A DNA stretch of 64,000 nt. It comes from CAISCU01 sp943361925. GTDB taxonomy: Bacteria > Bacteroidota > Bacteroidia > UKL13-3. Of the stretch, positions 51,101-59,524 are shown piece after piece (position 1 is the first letter of the stretch; every line of letters starts with the position of its first letter). Location: contig CALRIT020000004.1 of assembly GCA_943361925.1 (NCBI GenBank), positions 215,483-279,482 of the forward strand, given 5' to 3'. A model generated the notes under the pieces. It was not told where the DNA came from. It saw only the letters and a list, made by a program, of their open reading frames with translations, and made no database searches. Position numbers and translations under genes: made by a program.

Positions 51101-54100
51101 AGATAAAGACAATACAACTATTGATGCAGGATTTTACCCTACTGGTTCATTAGGAAACTATGTATGGTGGGATGAAAACAGAAATGGTTTACAAGATGAG
51201 CCAGCTTCTAATGGAATCAATGGCGAATGGGTTTATTTATACAAAGAAATCAGTTCAGTTTATACCAAAATTGATTCAATGTTAACAGGAAATGATCCTT
51301 TAGGAAATCCTGGTGCTTATAATTTCGAAATCACTTCAAGTGGAAATTACAAAGTACAATTCCCAGTTTCAATTGGAACAAAAAATCTAACAGGTGCTAA
51401 TACAAGCGCTGGAGTTAATGGTAATTCAGATGCCAATACATCAACTGGTTTCAGTAATGTAATTGTAATGAATTTAATGGGAAGTGGTGTTGCTAAAAAC
51501 AATCCAACTATTGATGCAGGTTACTACTACAGTGGTACTTTAGGAAATTATGTTTGGTATGATGTAAACGAAAATGGTTTACAAGATGAACCTGCTTCAA
51601 ATGGAATTAACGGAGTAAAAGTTTACTTATACAAAGACAATGGAAGTGGTTTTGTTTTGATTGATTCAACTACAACAGCTACACTTTCAGGAAATCCTGG
51701 CTACTACAATTTTGATATTTATACAAGTGGTGATTACAAAGTGAAATTCCCATTATTGGTTTCAACTAAAATTGGAACTTCTCAAAATGGAACAGCTGGT
51801 GTAAATGGTAATTCTGATTTTGATACTTTAACAGGATTCAGTCCAGTAATTACTATGGACTTGGAAATTGCAGGAATTACAAAAGACAATCCTACCATTG
51901 ATGCTGGTTATGTTTGTAATGCAGCAACTCCAACTATCACAGGAAATGGATTATTATGTCCGGGTGAATTTGGAACTTATACTTCATCACCTAATGCATA
52001 TTATCAGTGGTATAAAGAAGGAATTGCAATTTCTGGTGCAACAAATCAAACTTATACTACAAATTTACCAGGCGTTTATACTGTGGTTACAAGAGATATT
52101 GGTTTGTGTTATTCTGATGTTTCAAACAGCATTACAGTTAGTAACAATGTTGCTCCTACTGCTAATTTCACCATTAACGATACTACTCAATGTTTAGGTA
52201 GCAATGAATTTTATTATACTAATACTTCAATAAGTGGACAAGCTGTTCAAAGTATCTGGAGTAATTCAGTAGTAGGTGGAACTCCATCAACTGTTGATAC
52301 AATGAGTGTTGAAGTTGGAGTAAAATTCAGAAGTAATATTCATGGTAAAATCAAAGGAATTAAATTCTTCAAATTAGCAGCAGCTACTGGTCCGTTTGTT
52401 GGAAAACTTTATACTTCAGGTGGAGTATTATTGGCATCAGCTACATTCACAAGTGTGAGTGGAAGCGGATGGCAATCGGTTGAATTCAGCTCTCCGGTTA
52501 ATATTGATGCAAACACAACTTATGTTGCTTCATACTTTGCTCCTAAAGGAAATTATGCTTTTGATGAATATTTCTTTAGCTCAACAGGTGTAAATAACGG
52601 AAACTTAACTGCATTACAATTTGGAGTTGATGGTGGAAATGGTGTATTCAGTTATACTTCGGGTGGTTCGTTTCCATCTAACACATACCATGCTGCAAAT
52701 TATTGGGTTGATGTTTTGTTTGAATCAGGTTTAAGCTATAACTGGAACTTAGGTAATTCAAGCACTACAACAATTGAAAATCCATATTTAAGTTATAACA
52801 GCACAGGTACCAAAACTGTTTCTTTAACTGTTTCAAACCAATTCGGTTGCTCAGATACAAAGACTAAACAAGTTGTAGTTCGTCCGGGTCCAATAGCTGC
52901 ATTTACTGTTACTGCCAATGGCTGTGAAGGAAACTTCACCTTGAGTAACCAATCACTTTATGCTGATTATTACGAATGGGGAATTGTGAATGATGACACA
53001 ACTTATGGCAAATACTTATGTACCAGCAGCAATCCTGATTACCATGTTTATTTGATACCAGGTACTTACAGAATCAGATTGGTAGCTCGTTCTAATGGTG
53101 AATGTACAGATACTACTTACCAAAACTTAACAGTTTATCCTAAACCGGTTGCTTTAATTGGTAAACAACTAAATGCATGTGGTTTAAATGCAAACTTTAC
53201 CAGCTATTCATATTATACAAACAATGTAATCTGGAATTTTGGTGATGTGGCTTCAGGTGTTAACAATACATCTACAGCTAATGCAGCTAGCCATGTATTT
53301 AGCGCACCTGGTACATATACAGTTAAACTAATTGCCTTCAATGCACATGGTTGCAGCGATACAACTACAACAAGTGTAACAATTAATCCTGCTGCCGGAA
53401 TTGTACCTACTGCTTCGTTTACTTCTAATTTAGTAACCGGTTCATGTGTAACTAAATTATACTTAACTAATACATCAACTAATGCTGTAAGTTATAGCTG
53501 GATTATGCCTGATGGAAGTTTCAATAGTCAAACAAATCCTTCAGTTTCATTGGCAACTGCCGGAAATTATACCATAAAACTGGTAGCAATTTCATCAACT
53601 GGTTGCACAGATACAAGCACTCAAGTTGTTCATGTAGCAGCTGACTCATATGGAGCAGTAGCAAGTTTCACAGCTCCTGACAGTATCCAATGTTTACATG
53701 GTAATTCATTTAATTTCATGAACTATTCTGCTTTCTATGGCTTTGGATGGAACAATAGATATGAGTGGGATTTTGGTGATGGAACAACTAATAACTCAGT
53801 AACATTTGCATTCAACAAACAGTATGCAAATCCTGGAACCTATTTAGTAAGATTAATTGCTAAAAGTTCTACAGGTTGTGTTGATACTGCTTACAATACT
53901 GTTGTTGTTAAAGAATCAGCTATATCGAATATTACTGTAACAACAGGTTGCAGCATGACTGCTCATATCGAGAACAATTCTACTAACAATATCGGTAATA
54001 TCTGGACATTCGGCGAAGGTGATTTATCAAGCACAGATTCTGCTGAATTTGATCATCGTTACCACAATACAGGTTACTATTTTGTACACCATATTGCAGT

Positions 54101-55787
54101 GGCAAACAATGGATGTCATGATTCATCAAATGTTGGTGCCTGGGCAATTCGTGGCACTACTCCTACTGCTTCTTTCAGTTGGGATACAGTAAGCTGTTCA
54201 AATGGAATCAGATTTACTAATTTATCTCAAAATGCAGGTGGTTATTTCTGGAATTTTGGTGATGGCAGTGCTGTAAGTGAAGATGGAAGTCCGGTTCATG
54301 CTTATGCAAGTGCAGGTACTTACCCAGTAACTTTGGTTGCACATAGCGGACCTGGTTGCAGTGCATCTACAACAATATTGGTACATGCACCTCAAGGTTG
54401 GAATATTGCTTTACCTGAAGCATCATTTACTTATAGCATTGAAGCTTGTACAAATACTATTACATTAAACAGTACATCCATCAATTCAAGTTCATACACA
54501 TGGAAATTAGACGGAAATGCTGTAGCAACAGGTACTAATGTTGTATTACCAAATCCTGGAATTGGATTCCATACAATCAGTTTAGTTGCATCAAATGGTT
54601 CTTGCACTGATGTACATTCTAAAGTTATTCAAATAATGGATGCACCAATTGCAAATTTCAATTTCCAGGTAAGCTCTTGTTCAGGAAATGCGGTATTTGT
54701 AAATACATCTAAAAATGGATTACAATACTTCTGGAACTTTGGTGACAATAGTACTTTGGCTGATACATCAGTTACTTCAAATTCGGTTTATACCTATGGA
54801 AGTAATGGAACTTTTGAAGCTAAGTTAATTGTTGCAAACAATGCAGGTTGCAGAGATACTATCACAAAAACGGTAACTGTTAATGTTGTTGCAAACAATT
54901 CAACTGCTAACTTCACATTCAATAGTACTTATTGCAATTGTACATGTTCAAACAAAGTTCAATTCTTAAATACAAGTTCTGGTACAGGTAACAAATACTT
55001 CTGGAGTTTTGGTGATGGTAATACATCAACACAGGAAAATCCATACAAAGGATTTGCAGCTGGTGGAACTTACTTAGTAACTTTAACTACAATTAATTCA
55101 TCAGGTTGCAGTAACTCTATCACTAAATCTGTATTTGTTCCTTCAACTGGAAATGGTCCAAGTGCAGGATTTAGCACTGATCATCCGGTACAATGTGTAA
55201 GTACAAATAATTTCAATTTCTATAACCATTCTAACTTCATGGGTAATGGATGGATTAAGAAAAACTACTGGAATTTTGGTGATGGAACTATTGATACAAC
55301 CAACAGTTTTGTATTCAACAAAAAATACAATAATCCTGGAACCTACACAGTAACATTGGTAACCGTTGGTGCTGAAGGTTGCAGAGATACTGCTACTATG
55401 GAAGTTGTTGTTGAAGCTACACCTTGCTATAATTCGGTGATGGTTGCATTAGGAAAAGACCCTTTTATTTCAGGAAATATCAACAATATTGAAATCTTCA
55501 CTCCTACCGGTAACAAAGAAGTTGTTAAAAACAACAGTGAAATGATTCTATATCCAAATCCAAGTAATGGTGCATTTACTATCAGCACTGTGAATGTATT
55601 TGGAAAGAAAATTAGTGTGAGAGTAATCAATGTATTAGGACAAGAAGTTTTGAATGAAAATTTCAGTCTTTCTGCAGAAGGAAAATATGCAATTGAATCA
55701 TCAAGTTTAGCTGATGGAAAATACATGGTAATGGTTTATGCTGATAATGAATTAGCTGGAAAAGAATCATTAGTAGTTATCAAATAA
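48198..55787 (+). CDS. Giant T9SS-secreted adhesin (SdrD-like B, DUF4082, PKD domains)
   Basis: A 2529-residue surface protein. In order: signal peptide (1-30); isopeptide/DUF11-like segments to about 840 (for example SLRASDTINYRF near 535); three SdrD-like B repeats (845-1238) with Ca-binding DNNKNGIQDE, DENRNGLQDE and DVNENGLQDE; an Ig-like domain (to about 1315); eleven PKD-like domains (to about 2440), most with FGDG motifs and a Cys pair; then a type A T9SS sorting domain (YPNPSNGAF...VLGQEV...DGKYMVMVYAD). The first PKD domain is split by a DUF4082 domain (1349-1511). Probable role: adhesion or gliding-related surface filament. It starts one base after the BamE-like gene. Confidence 0.93.
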   Translation: MKNHNQFHSLKSILIVLLFSLFVFTGKAQVQLSLSASTDLASVNSGNQFIYTLNYQISSLTTNGTGVVATMPLPTNLTPFDVSNFNNSVAFDNSQVSSITYNSGTNTITINFVNPIPAGSTGQLQVKFRYTNGTTPDGYAPDLFTSIDASNNLNPDGGTGPVYSDTLNVVAIASNKYTVSKTRNAGGAIDDVTIFKLSIGNSSGNNGALRLYNPVLIDTLPVGCEFVEATAFGGSNNPVYDGYNRTITWTWTSSPLSSTYSSSAYVSVKYTSPNYSIGSSACNSATMTGNVPVLPIGTFAGSNKTGSVCFNVQAPTPGAACSGGSITAATASWLNRHILANTSCNTFKNGWYNSGNTELDSVYLTYLIDKSIDMNVIKIRPVIDGLGRYSQAKIVVSYATNTTSNVYAGTYYSLSVAALSGQTQNITVTLPSGQYITQVNFAITGALPIGGSQDLSYCGDARTAAMGAKDGSPITEGITYNTSNVGDDGTLVRNQSNGSYFYLGTPATYSNCNGSAEIMIPQPVFGFTGKSILSSSSLRASDTINYRFSTYLGGNVNATNVVVTDTLDSRLTYVPGSSIFYINSTGTPIIPSVNGNILVWNLGTLVTGKDYAINFSAVIAPGTAPSTIPNKINLNSDNALFNGNTSNVNTTVISAVALRAFKGQSGCNPDFVYYPTNAIAQEAGAVNYKITVKNLGNVAAKDLVLVDVFPFIGDIRGSQWFANLVGPVVISDPSSTVYYTTTNNPCYSDFSPATNPGGCSNPVWTITPPVDITQVKAIKIVRSAVLPALDSIVLSWPMRAPVGTPINKLMNNSIMYQVRRADNNSQLLPTTPIMVGMYTTCTPVLGSIGNYAWIDNNKNGIQDEASSLGLNGVKVYLFGAGTDQLIGGGDDILLDSSVTANDFFGNPGYYKFIEIPSGKYYVKFQTNYNQYRISPVTNQTAQTDLNNDADTTTGNSGLVTIIASGSGQDKDNTTIDAGFYPTGSLGNYVWWDENRNGLQDEPASNGINGEWVYLYKEISSVYTKIDSMLTGNDPLGNPGAYNFEITSSGNYKVQFPVSIGTKNLTGANTSAGVNGNSDANTSTGFSNVIVMNLMGSGVAKNNPTIDAGYYYSGTLGNYVWYDVNENGLQDEPASNGINGVKVYLYKDNGSGFVLIDSTTTATLSGNPGYYNFDIYTSGDYKVKFPLLVSTKIGTSQNGTAGVNGNSDFDTLTGFSPVITMDLEIAGITKDNPTIDAGYVCNAATPTITGNGLLCPGEFGTYTSSPNAYYQWYKEGIAISGATNQTYTTNLPGVYTVVTRDIGLCYSDVSNSITVSNNVAPTANFTINDTTQCLGSNEFYYTNTSISGQAVQSIWSNSVVGGTPSTVDTMSVEVGVKFRSNIHGKIKGIKFFKLAAATGPFVGKLYTSGGVLLASATFTSVSGSGWQSVEFSSPVNIDANTTYVASYFAPKGNYAFDEYFFSSTGVNNGNLTALQFGVDGGNGVFSYTSGGSFPSNTYHAANYWVDVLFESGLSYNWNLGNSSTTTIENPYLSYNSTGTKTVSLTVSNQFGCSDTKTKQVVVRPGPIAAFTVTANGCEGNFTLSNQSLYADYYEWGIVNDDTTYGKYLCTSSNPDYHVYLIPGTYRIRLVARSNGECTDTTYQNLTVYPKPVALIGKQLNACGLNANFTSYSYYTNNVIWNFGDVASGVNNTSTANAASHVFSAPGTYTVKLIAFNAHGCSDTTTTSVTINPAAGIVPTASFTSNLVTGSCVTKLYLTNTSTNAVSYSWIMPDGSFNSQTNPSVSLATAGNYTIKLVAISSTGCTDTSTQVVHVAADSYGAVASFTAPDSIQCLHGNSFNFMNYSAFYGFGWNNRYEWDFGDGTTNNSVTFAFNKQYANPGTYLVRLIAKSSTGCVDTAYNTVVVKESAISNITVTTGCSMTAHIENNSTNNIGNIWTFGEGDLSSTDSAEFDHRYHNTGYYFVHHIAVANNGCHDSSNVGAWAIRGTTPTASFSWDTVSCSNGIRFTNLSQNAGGYFWNFGDGSAVSEDGSPVHAYASAGTYPVTLVAHSGPGCSASTTILVHAPQGWNIALPEASFTYSIEACTNTITLNSTSINSSSYTWKLDGNAVATGTNVVLPNPGIGFHTISLVASNGSCTDVHSKVIQIMDAPIANFNFQVSSCSGNAVFVNTSKNGLQYFWNFGDNSTLADTSVTSNSVYTYGSNGTFEAKLIVANNAGCRDTITKTVTVNVVANNSTANFTFNSTYCNCTCSNKVQFLNTSSGTGNKYFWSFGDGNTSTQENPYKGFAAGGTYLVTLTTINSSGCSNSITKSVFVPSTGNGPSAGFSTDHPVQCVSTNNFNFYNHSNFMGNGWIKKNYWNFGDGTIDTTNSFVFNKKYNNPGTYTVTLVTVGAEGCRDTATMEVVVEATPCYNSVMVALGKDPFISGNINNIEIFTPTGNKEVVKNNSEMILYPNPSNGAFTISTVNVFGKKISVRVINVLGQEVLNENFSLSAEGKYAIESSSLADGKYMVMVYADNELAGKESLVVIK
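50731..51912 (+). repeat. Three tandem SdrD-like B repeats (about 390-410 bp each)
   Basis: Units begin near 50731, 51141 and 51531. At the DNA level the second and third share long stretches, for example GGTTTACAAGATGA(G/A)CC and GCTTC(T/A)AATGGAAT. They lie inside the giant adhesin and are a likely recombination site. Confidence 0.82.
52242..52730 (+). other. DUF4082 domain nested in a PKD domain
   Basis: Residues 1349-1511 of the giant adhesin read SIWSN...VEVGVKFRSNIHGKIKGIKF...ANTTYVASYFAPKGNY...NYWVDVLFESG, the pattern of DUF4082. Before it are only the first strands of a PKD domain (ANFTINDTTQCLGSNEFYYT) and after it the remaining strands (LSYNWNLGNSSTT...GCSDTKTKQVVV). Confidence 0.8.
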
Positions 55788-55871
55788 ATATCATGAGATA
55801 CTAAAATCTTTGGATTTTAGTTATTGAAACAAGAAAATTTGTTTGGTTGTCATGGTCCAAACAAAACACAC

Positions 55872-55908
55872 AGAGCCACTCAGAAATGGGTGGCTCTTGT
55901 TTTTTTTA
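55872..55908 (+). terminator. Terminator after the giant adhesin gene
   Basis: AGAGCCACT pairs with GGTGGCTCT (one G-U) around an 8-base loop, followed by a long T-run. Confidence 0.9.
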
Positions 55909-55981
55909 TCTGTCTTTGGTTTTAAAATCAGCATAAAACCAACAAATCAACTTAAATTGCAAAAGTTTAGATTTAATAAAA

Positions 55982-56401
55982 ATGGGTAGAGAAAAGAAAA
56001 TTAAGGTTCCAAATTTGAAAACAACTGTTGATGGATTTTTAGAAGGCTTAAATCCTGATTTGATTACACTTATCAATGCAGTTAGAGATGTAATAATGGC
56101 AACAGACTCAAAAATTGATGAGCAAATAAAATGGAATTCACCTGCTTTTTTTTATACCGGAGAGATGAAACCATTTAATCCCAGAGAATATAAAAGGGAT
56201 ATTTGTGTAATGAATCTGAATAAAAATTATGTGATGTTGGTATTTCCTACAGGAGCCAAAATCACAGATGGAAAAGGCATTTTAGATGGCAATTTTCCTG
56301 ATGAAAGAAAAATTGCACATTTCAAAAAGCTAGAAGAAGTAGCTGAAAAGAAATCAGCATTACAGGCAGTAATTAAAGAATGGTTGAGTTTAGTTGAATA
56401 G
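55982..56401 (+). CDS. DUF1801 protein
   Basis: A 139-residue small alpha/beta protein of the DUF1801/YdhG-like family: EQIKWNSPAFFYTGEMKPFN in the centre (the IKWxxPxF motif), CVMNLNKNYVMLVFPTG, and the end HFKKLEEVAEKKSALQAVIKEW. The function is unknown; such proteins are widespread and cytosolic. Converges with the helicase gene with 3 bases between stops. Confidence 0.9.
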   Translation: MGREKKIKVPNLKTTVDGFLEGLNPDLITLINAVRDVIMATDSKIDEQIKWNSPAFFYTGEMKPFNPREYKRDICVMNLNKNYVMLVFPTGAKITDGKGILDGNFPDERKIAHFKKLEEVAEKKSALQAVIKEWLSLVE

Positions 56402-56404
56402 CTC

Positions 56405-57718
56405 TTAGTTTGCTATTGCAATTTTCACCTTCTTTCCTTTGATTTTTTCGTCTCTAACAAGACTTACAGTTTTTTCAATTTTATCAGCTTGAACTGCTGC
56501 ATATGCTGAAAAATCAAGTACTTCAATTTTACCTAATTCTTCTTTTTTCAACTGACCTTTTTGTAAAAGCATTCCAACAATATCCATTTTATTGATTTTG
56601 TCTTTTTTGCCTGCACTAAAATAAACTGTCCTCCATTTCGGTGCTTCAGGAATTCTGAAAACAGCAGGTAATGAATCTTCTAAAGGTTTTTCATTTACAA
56701 ATTCAGGCATAAAATCATCAACATCTAAAAGGAAATAAGCCATTCCACCTGCATTCATTCTTGCAGTTCTACCATTTCTATGAACCATTACATCCAAAGT
56801 TTGAGGCAATTGATAATGAATAACAACTTCAATCTCAGGAATATCAAGACCTCTGGCAGCTAAATCTGTTGTAATTAAAATTGGAGTACTACCATTTCTT
56901 AATTTAATTAATGTTTTCTCTCTGTCGATTTGCTCCAAACCACCATGATAAAAACCATGTGGAATTTTATGTTTCGCTAATTGCTCACTGATTCTGTTTA
57001 CCGCCTCACGGTGGTTACAAAAAACTATCACTGATTTACCGGATAATTTTCCCAACAATAACATCAAACCTTCTAATTTATCATCACCCTGAACCCTTAC
57101 CATTCTAAGTTCCAAAGTATCTTCAACCGGTTTTCTATTGCCTGTAAAATCTAAAACATGAAGATTTTTTATGGTTACAAAAGGAGGAATTTGTTTGAGA
57201 GCTGTTGCTGAGGTTAAAATTTTCTTTTTCAAACCAGATAAATGATAGAAGATATATTCCATTTCATCATAAAAACCTGCTTCCAATGATTTATCAAATT
57301 CATCTAAAACTACAGTTTCGGCATCTCTGAGTTCAATATTTTCTTTTCTAAGGTGATCAGCAATTCGTCCCGGAGTACCAACCAAAACTGCCGGAGGATG
57401 AGATAAATTATTTTTTTCTATTCTCATCGGATGACCACCATAACAACAATTAATCTTAAAAGAAGTACCCATTTGTTTAAAAACCTGCTCAATTTGCAAA
57501 GCTAATTCGCGGGTTGGAACAATGATAACTACCTGAACTCCTTCCCTATCCGGTTGCATTTTAGAAAGTAATGGTAATAAAAAAGCCAGTGTTTTGCCTG
57601 AACCTGTTGGAGAAATGATTTGCAAATCAGCATATTTTTCAAAAGCATTTATAGCAGCATTTTGCATTTCATTAAGCTCTTCAATCTGAAAATTGGCTAG
57701 TATCGGGTTTAAATTCAT
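56405..57718 (-). CDS. DEAD-box RNA helicase (DbpA-like)
   Basis: A 437-residue ATP-dependent RNA helicase starting at the ATG 57718 (MNLNPILANFQIEELNEMQN with a Q motif). Motif I is SPTGSGKT, motif Ia VPTRELALQ, motif II VLDEFDKS (DEFD instead of DEAD), motif III SAT, motif V TTDLAARGLDIPE and motif VI HRNGRTAR. The C-terminal 75 residues (RTVYFSAGKKDKINKMDIVG...) form a DbpA-type RNA-binding domain, which in E. coli binds hairpin 92 of 23S rRNA, so a role in large-subunit assembly is likely. The -7 box lies just before this ATG. Confidence 0.92.
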   Translation of the reverse strand: MNLNPILANFQIEELNEMQNAAINAFEKYADLQIISPTGSGKTLAFLLPLLSKMQPDREGVQVVIIVPTRELALQIEQVFKQMGTSFKINCCYGGHPMRIEKNNLSHPPAVLVGTPGRIADHLRKENIELRDAETVVLDEFDKSLEAGFYDEMEYIFYHLSGLKKKILTSATALKQIPPFVTIKNLHVLDFTGNRKPVEDTLELRMVRVQGDDKLEGLMLLLGKLSGKSVIVFCNHREAVNRISEQLAKHKIPHGFYHGGLEQIDREKTLIKLRNGSTPILITTDLAARGLDIPEIEVVIHYQLPQTLDVMVHRNGRTARMNAGGMAYFLLDVDDFMPEFVNEKPLEDSLPAVFRIPEAPKWRTVYFSAGKKDKINKMDIVGMLLQKGQLKKEELGKIEVLDFSAYAAVQADKIEKTVSLVRDEKIKGKKVKIAIAN

Positions 57719-57722
57719 GGTG

Positions 57723-57730
57723 CAAAGGTA
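57723..57730 (-). promoter_or_regulatory. -7 box of the DbpA-like helicase gene
   Basis: TACCTTTG on the minus strand, exact consensus, ending 4 bases before the ATG. Transcription would begin at or next to the start codon (leaderless). Confidence 0.6.
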
Positions 57731-57780
57731 GTCATTGTACAGCAACAAACATTTCATTATACCGATTCAGAACTTTTAGC

Positions 57781-57788
57781 TACCTTCG
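57781..57788 (+). promoter_or_regulatory. -7 box of the ABC-F gene
   Basis: TACCTTCG (one mismatch to TAnnTTTG) followed by CCCC, the same context as before bshB1 (TTCGCCCC). It ends 20 bases before the ATG at 57809. Divergent from the helicase promoter. Confidence 0.5.
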
Positions 57789-57808
57789 CCCCTCATTTTT
57801 AATCATCT

Positions 57809-59428
57809 ATGATATCTGTTGCGAATCTGTCTTTGCGTTATGGTAAACGTGTTTTGTTTGAGGAAGTTGATGTGAAATTTACACCCGGAAATTGTTACGG
57901 GGTAATTGGAGCAAATGGTGCTGGAAAATCAACCTTTCTAAAAATTCTTTCAGGGGAAATTGATCCTACTACAGGACATGTTTCAATAACTCCCGGTGAA
58001 AGAATGAGTGTACTTAAACAAAATCACTTTGAGTTCGATAGTCATACTGTTTTACACACAGTAATGATGGGAAACAAAAAGTTGTTTGCAGTAATGGATG
58101 CTAAAGATGCAATTTACGCAAAAGAAGATTTTACTGAAGCTGATGGAATTAAAGCAGCAGAATTAGAAGAGCAATTTGCTGAAATGGATGGTTGGAATGC
58201 AGAAAGTAATGCAGCTCAAATGCTTAGTGGATTGGGAGTTTTAGAAGATAAACACCAATTATTGATGAGTGATTTGAATGGTAAAGAGAAAGTTCGTGTA
58301 TTATTGGCACAAGCTTTATTTGGCAATCCGGATATCTTATTACTGGATGAGCCAACCAATGACTTAGACGTAGAAACAATCACATGGTTAGAGAATTTTC
58401 TAGCTGATTTTGAAAATACAGTGATAGTTGTTTCCCATGATAGGCACTTTTTAGATGCAGTTTGTACGCATGTTGCAGATATTGATTTCGGGAAAATTAA
58501 ATTGTATCCGGGTAACTATTCATTCTGGTATGAAAGTTCTCAATTGGCATTAAGACAACGCTCCGACCAGAATAAAAAAGTTGAAGATAAAAGAAAAGAA
58601 CTTCAAGAATTCATTGAAAGATTCTCTGCTAATGCCTCTAAATCAAGACAAGCAACATCAAGAAAAAAATTATTGGAAAAATTAGTTGTTGACGATATTC
58701 AAGCATCAACCAGAAAATATCCGGGAATTATTTTCAGACCTAACAGAGAACCAGGTGACCAAATTTTAAATATTGAAGGCTTAAGTAAAAAATCCTCAGA
58801 AGGAAAAACACTATTTAAAGATGTTTCCTTCATGTTGGATAAAGTTGATAAAGTTGCAATTTTATCAAAAGACCAATTAGCAATCAGAGCATTTTTCAAT
58901 ATTTTAATGGATGAAAGCAAAGCTGATTCAGGAATTATAGAATGGGGTCAAACCATAACAAAAGCTTATTTACCAAACGAAAATGCTTCATTTTTCCAGG
59001 GTGAATACAATTTGGTTGATTGGTTGAGACAATTTTCTGATGAAAAGGATGAAACTTATATCCGTGGTTTTTTAGGCAAAATGTTGTTCTCGGGAGAAGA
59101 AGTATTTAAAATGTCGAATGTACTTTCAGGAGGAGAAAAAGTACGTTGTATGTTATCGAGAATGATGTTGATGAATGCCAATTGCATGATATTGGATGAA
59201 CCAACTAATCACCTTGACCTGGAATCGATTACAGCATTAAACAACGCTTTAATTGATTGGAAACACGTTTGCATTTTCACTTCTCATGACCATGCGTTAA
59301 CTGAATCAATAGCAAACAGAATTATTGAATTAACTCCAAATGGATGTATTGATAAACGAATGAGTTTTGATGATTATATCAATGATGAAAACATCAAAGA
59401 GTTAAGAGAAAAAATGTATAAAAATTAA
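57809..59428 (+). CDS. ABC-F translation factor (YbiT/Uup-like), with degenerate second ATP site
   Basis: A 539-residue soluble ABC-F protein, two ATPase domains without membrane part, which act on ribosomes. Domain 1 has Walker A GANGAGKS (34-41), Walker B ILLLDEPTNDLD and SHDRHFLD; the linker with FSANASKSRQATSRKK is that of the YbiT subgroup. Domain 2 keeps LSGGEK, Walker B MILDEPTNHLDLESI and SHDH, but its Walker A position reads AILSKDQLAIRAFF, without G-K-S/T. In domain 1 the signature is DLNGKEKVR rather than LSGGE. A similarly altered site is typical for this subgroup in Bacteroidota as I recall, so it is not seen as decay. Confidence 0.9.
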   Translation: MISVANLSLRYGKRVLFEEVDVKFTPGNCYGVIGANGAGKSTFLKILSGEIDPTTGHVSITPGERMSVLKQNHFEFDSHTVLHTVMMGNKKLFAVMDAKDAIYAKEDFTEADGIKAAELEEQFAEMDGWNAESNAAQMLSGLGVLEDKHQLLMSDLNGKEKVRVLLAQALFGNPDILLLDEPTNDLDVETITWLENFLADFENTVIVVSHDRHFLDAVCTHVADIDFGKIKLYPGNYSFWYESSQLALRQRSDQNKKVEDKRKELQEFIERFSANASKSRQATSRKKLLEKLVVDDIQASTRKYPGIIFRPNREPGDQILNIEGLSKKSSEGKTLFKDVSFMLDKVDKVAILSKDQLAIRAFFNILMDESKADSGIIEWGQTITKAYLPNENASFFQGEYNLVDWLRQFSDEKDETYIRGFLGKMLFSGEEVFKMSNVLSGGEKVRCMLSRMMLMNANCMILDEPTNHLDLESITALNNALIDWKHVCIFTSHDHALTESIANRIIELTPNGCIDKRMSFDDYINDENIKELREKMYKN

Positions 59429-59524
59429 AAAAATCTCAACTTATCAAAATCCTTCCAAATTGCTGGTTTTGTTAAGAATAAATTCATGTAAATGTCTTTT
59501 ATTCGCGTGATTTTATCAATTGAT

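Noticed and set aside
48198..55787. Giant PKD protein as a protease, chitinase or other degradative enzyme
   Set aside because: No catalytic domain is seen between the repeats; only adhesion-type modules and a sorting domain.
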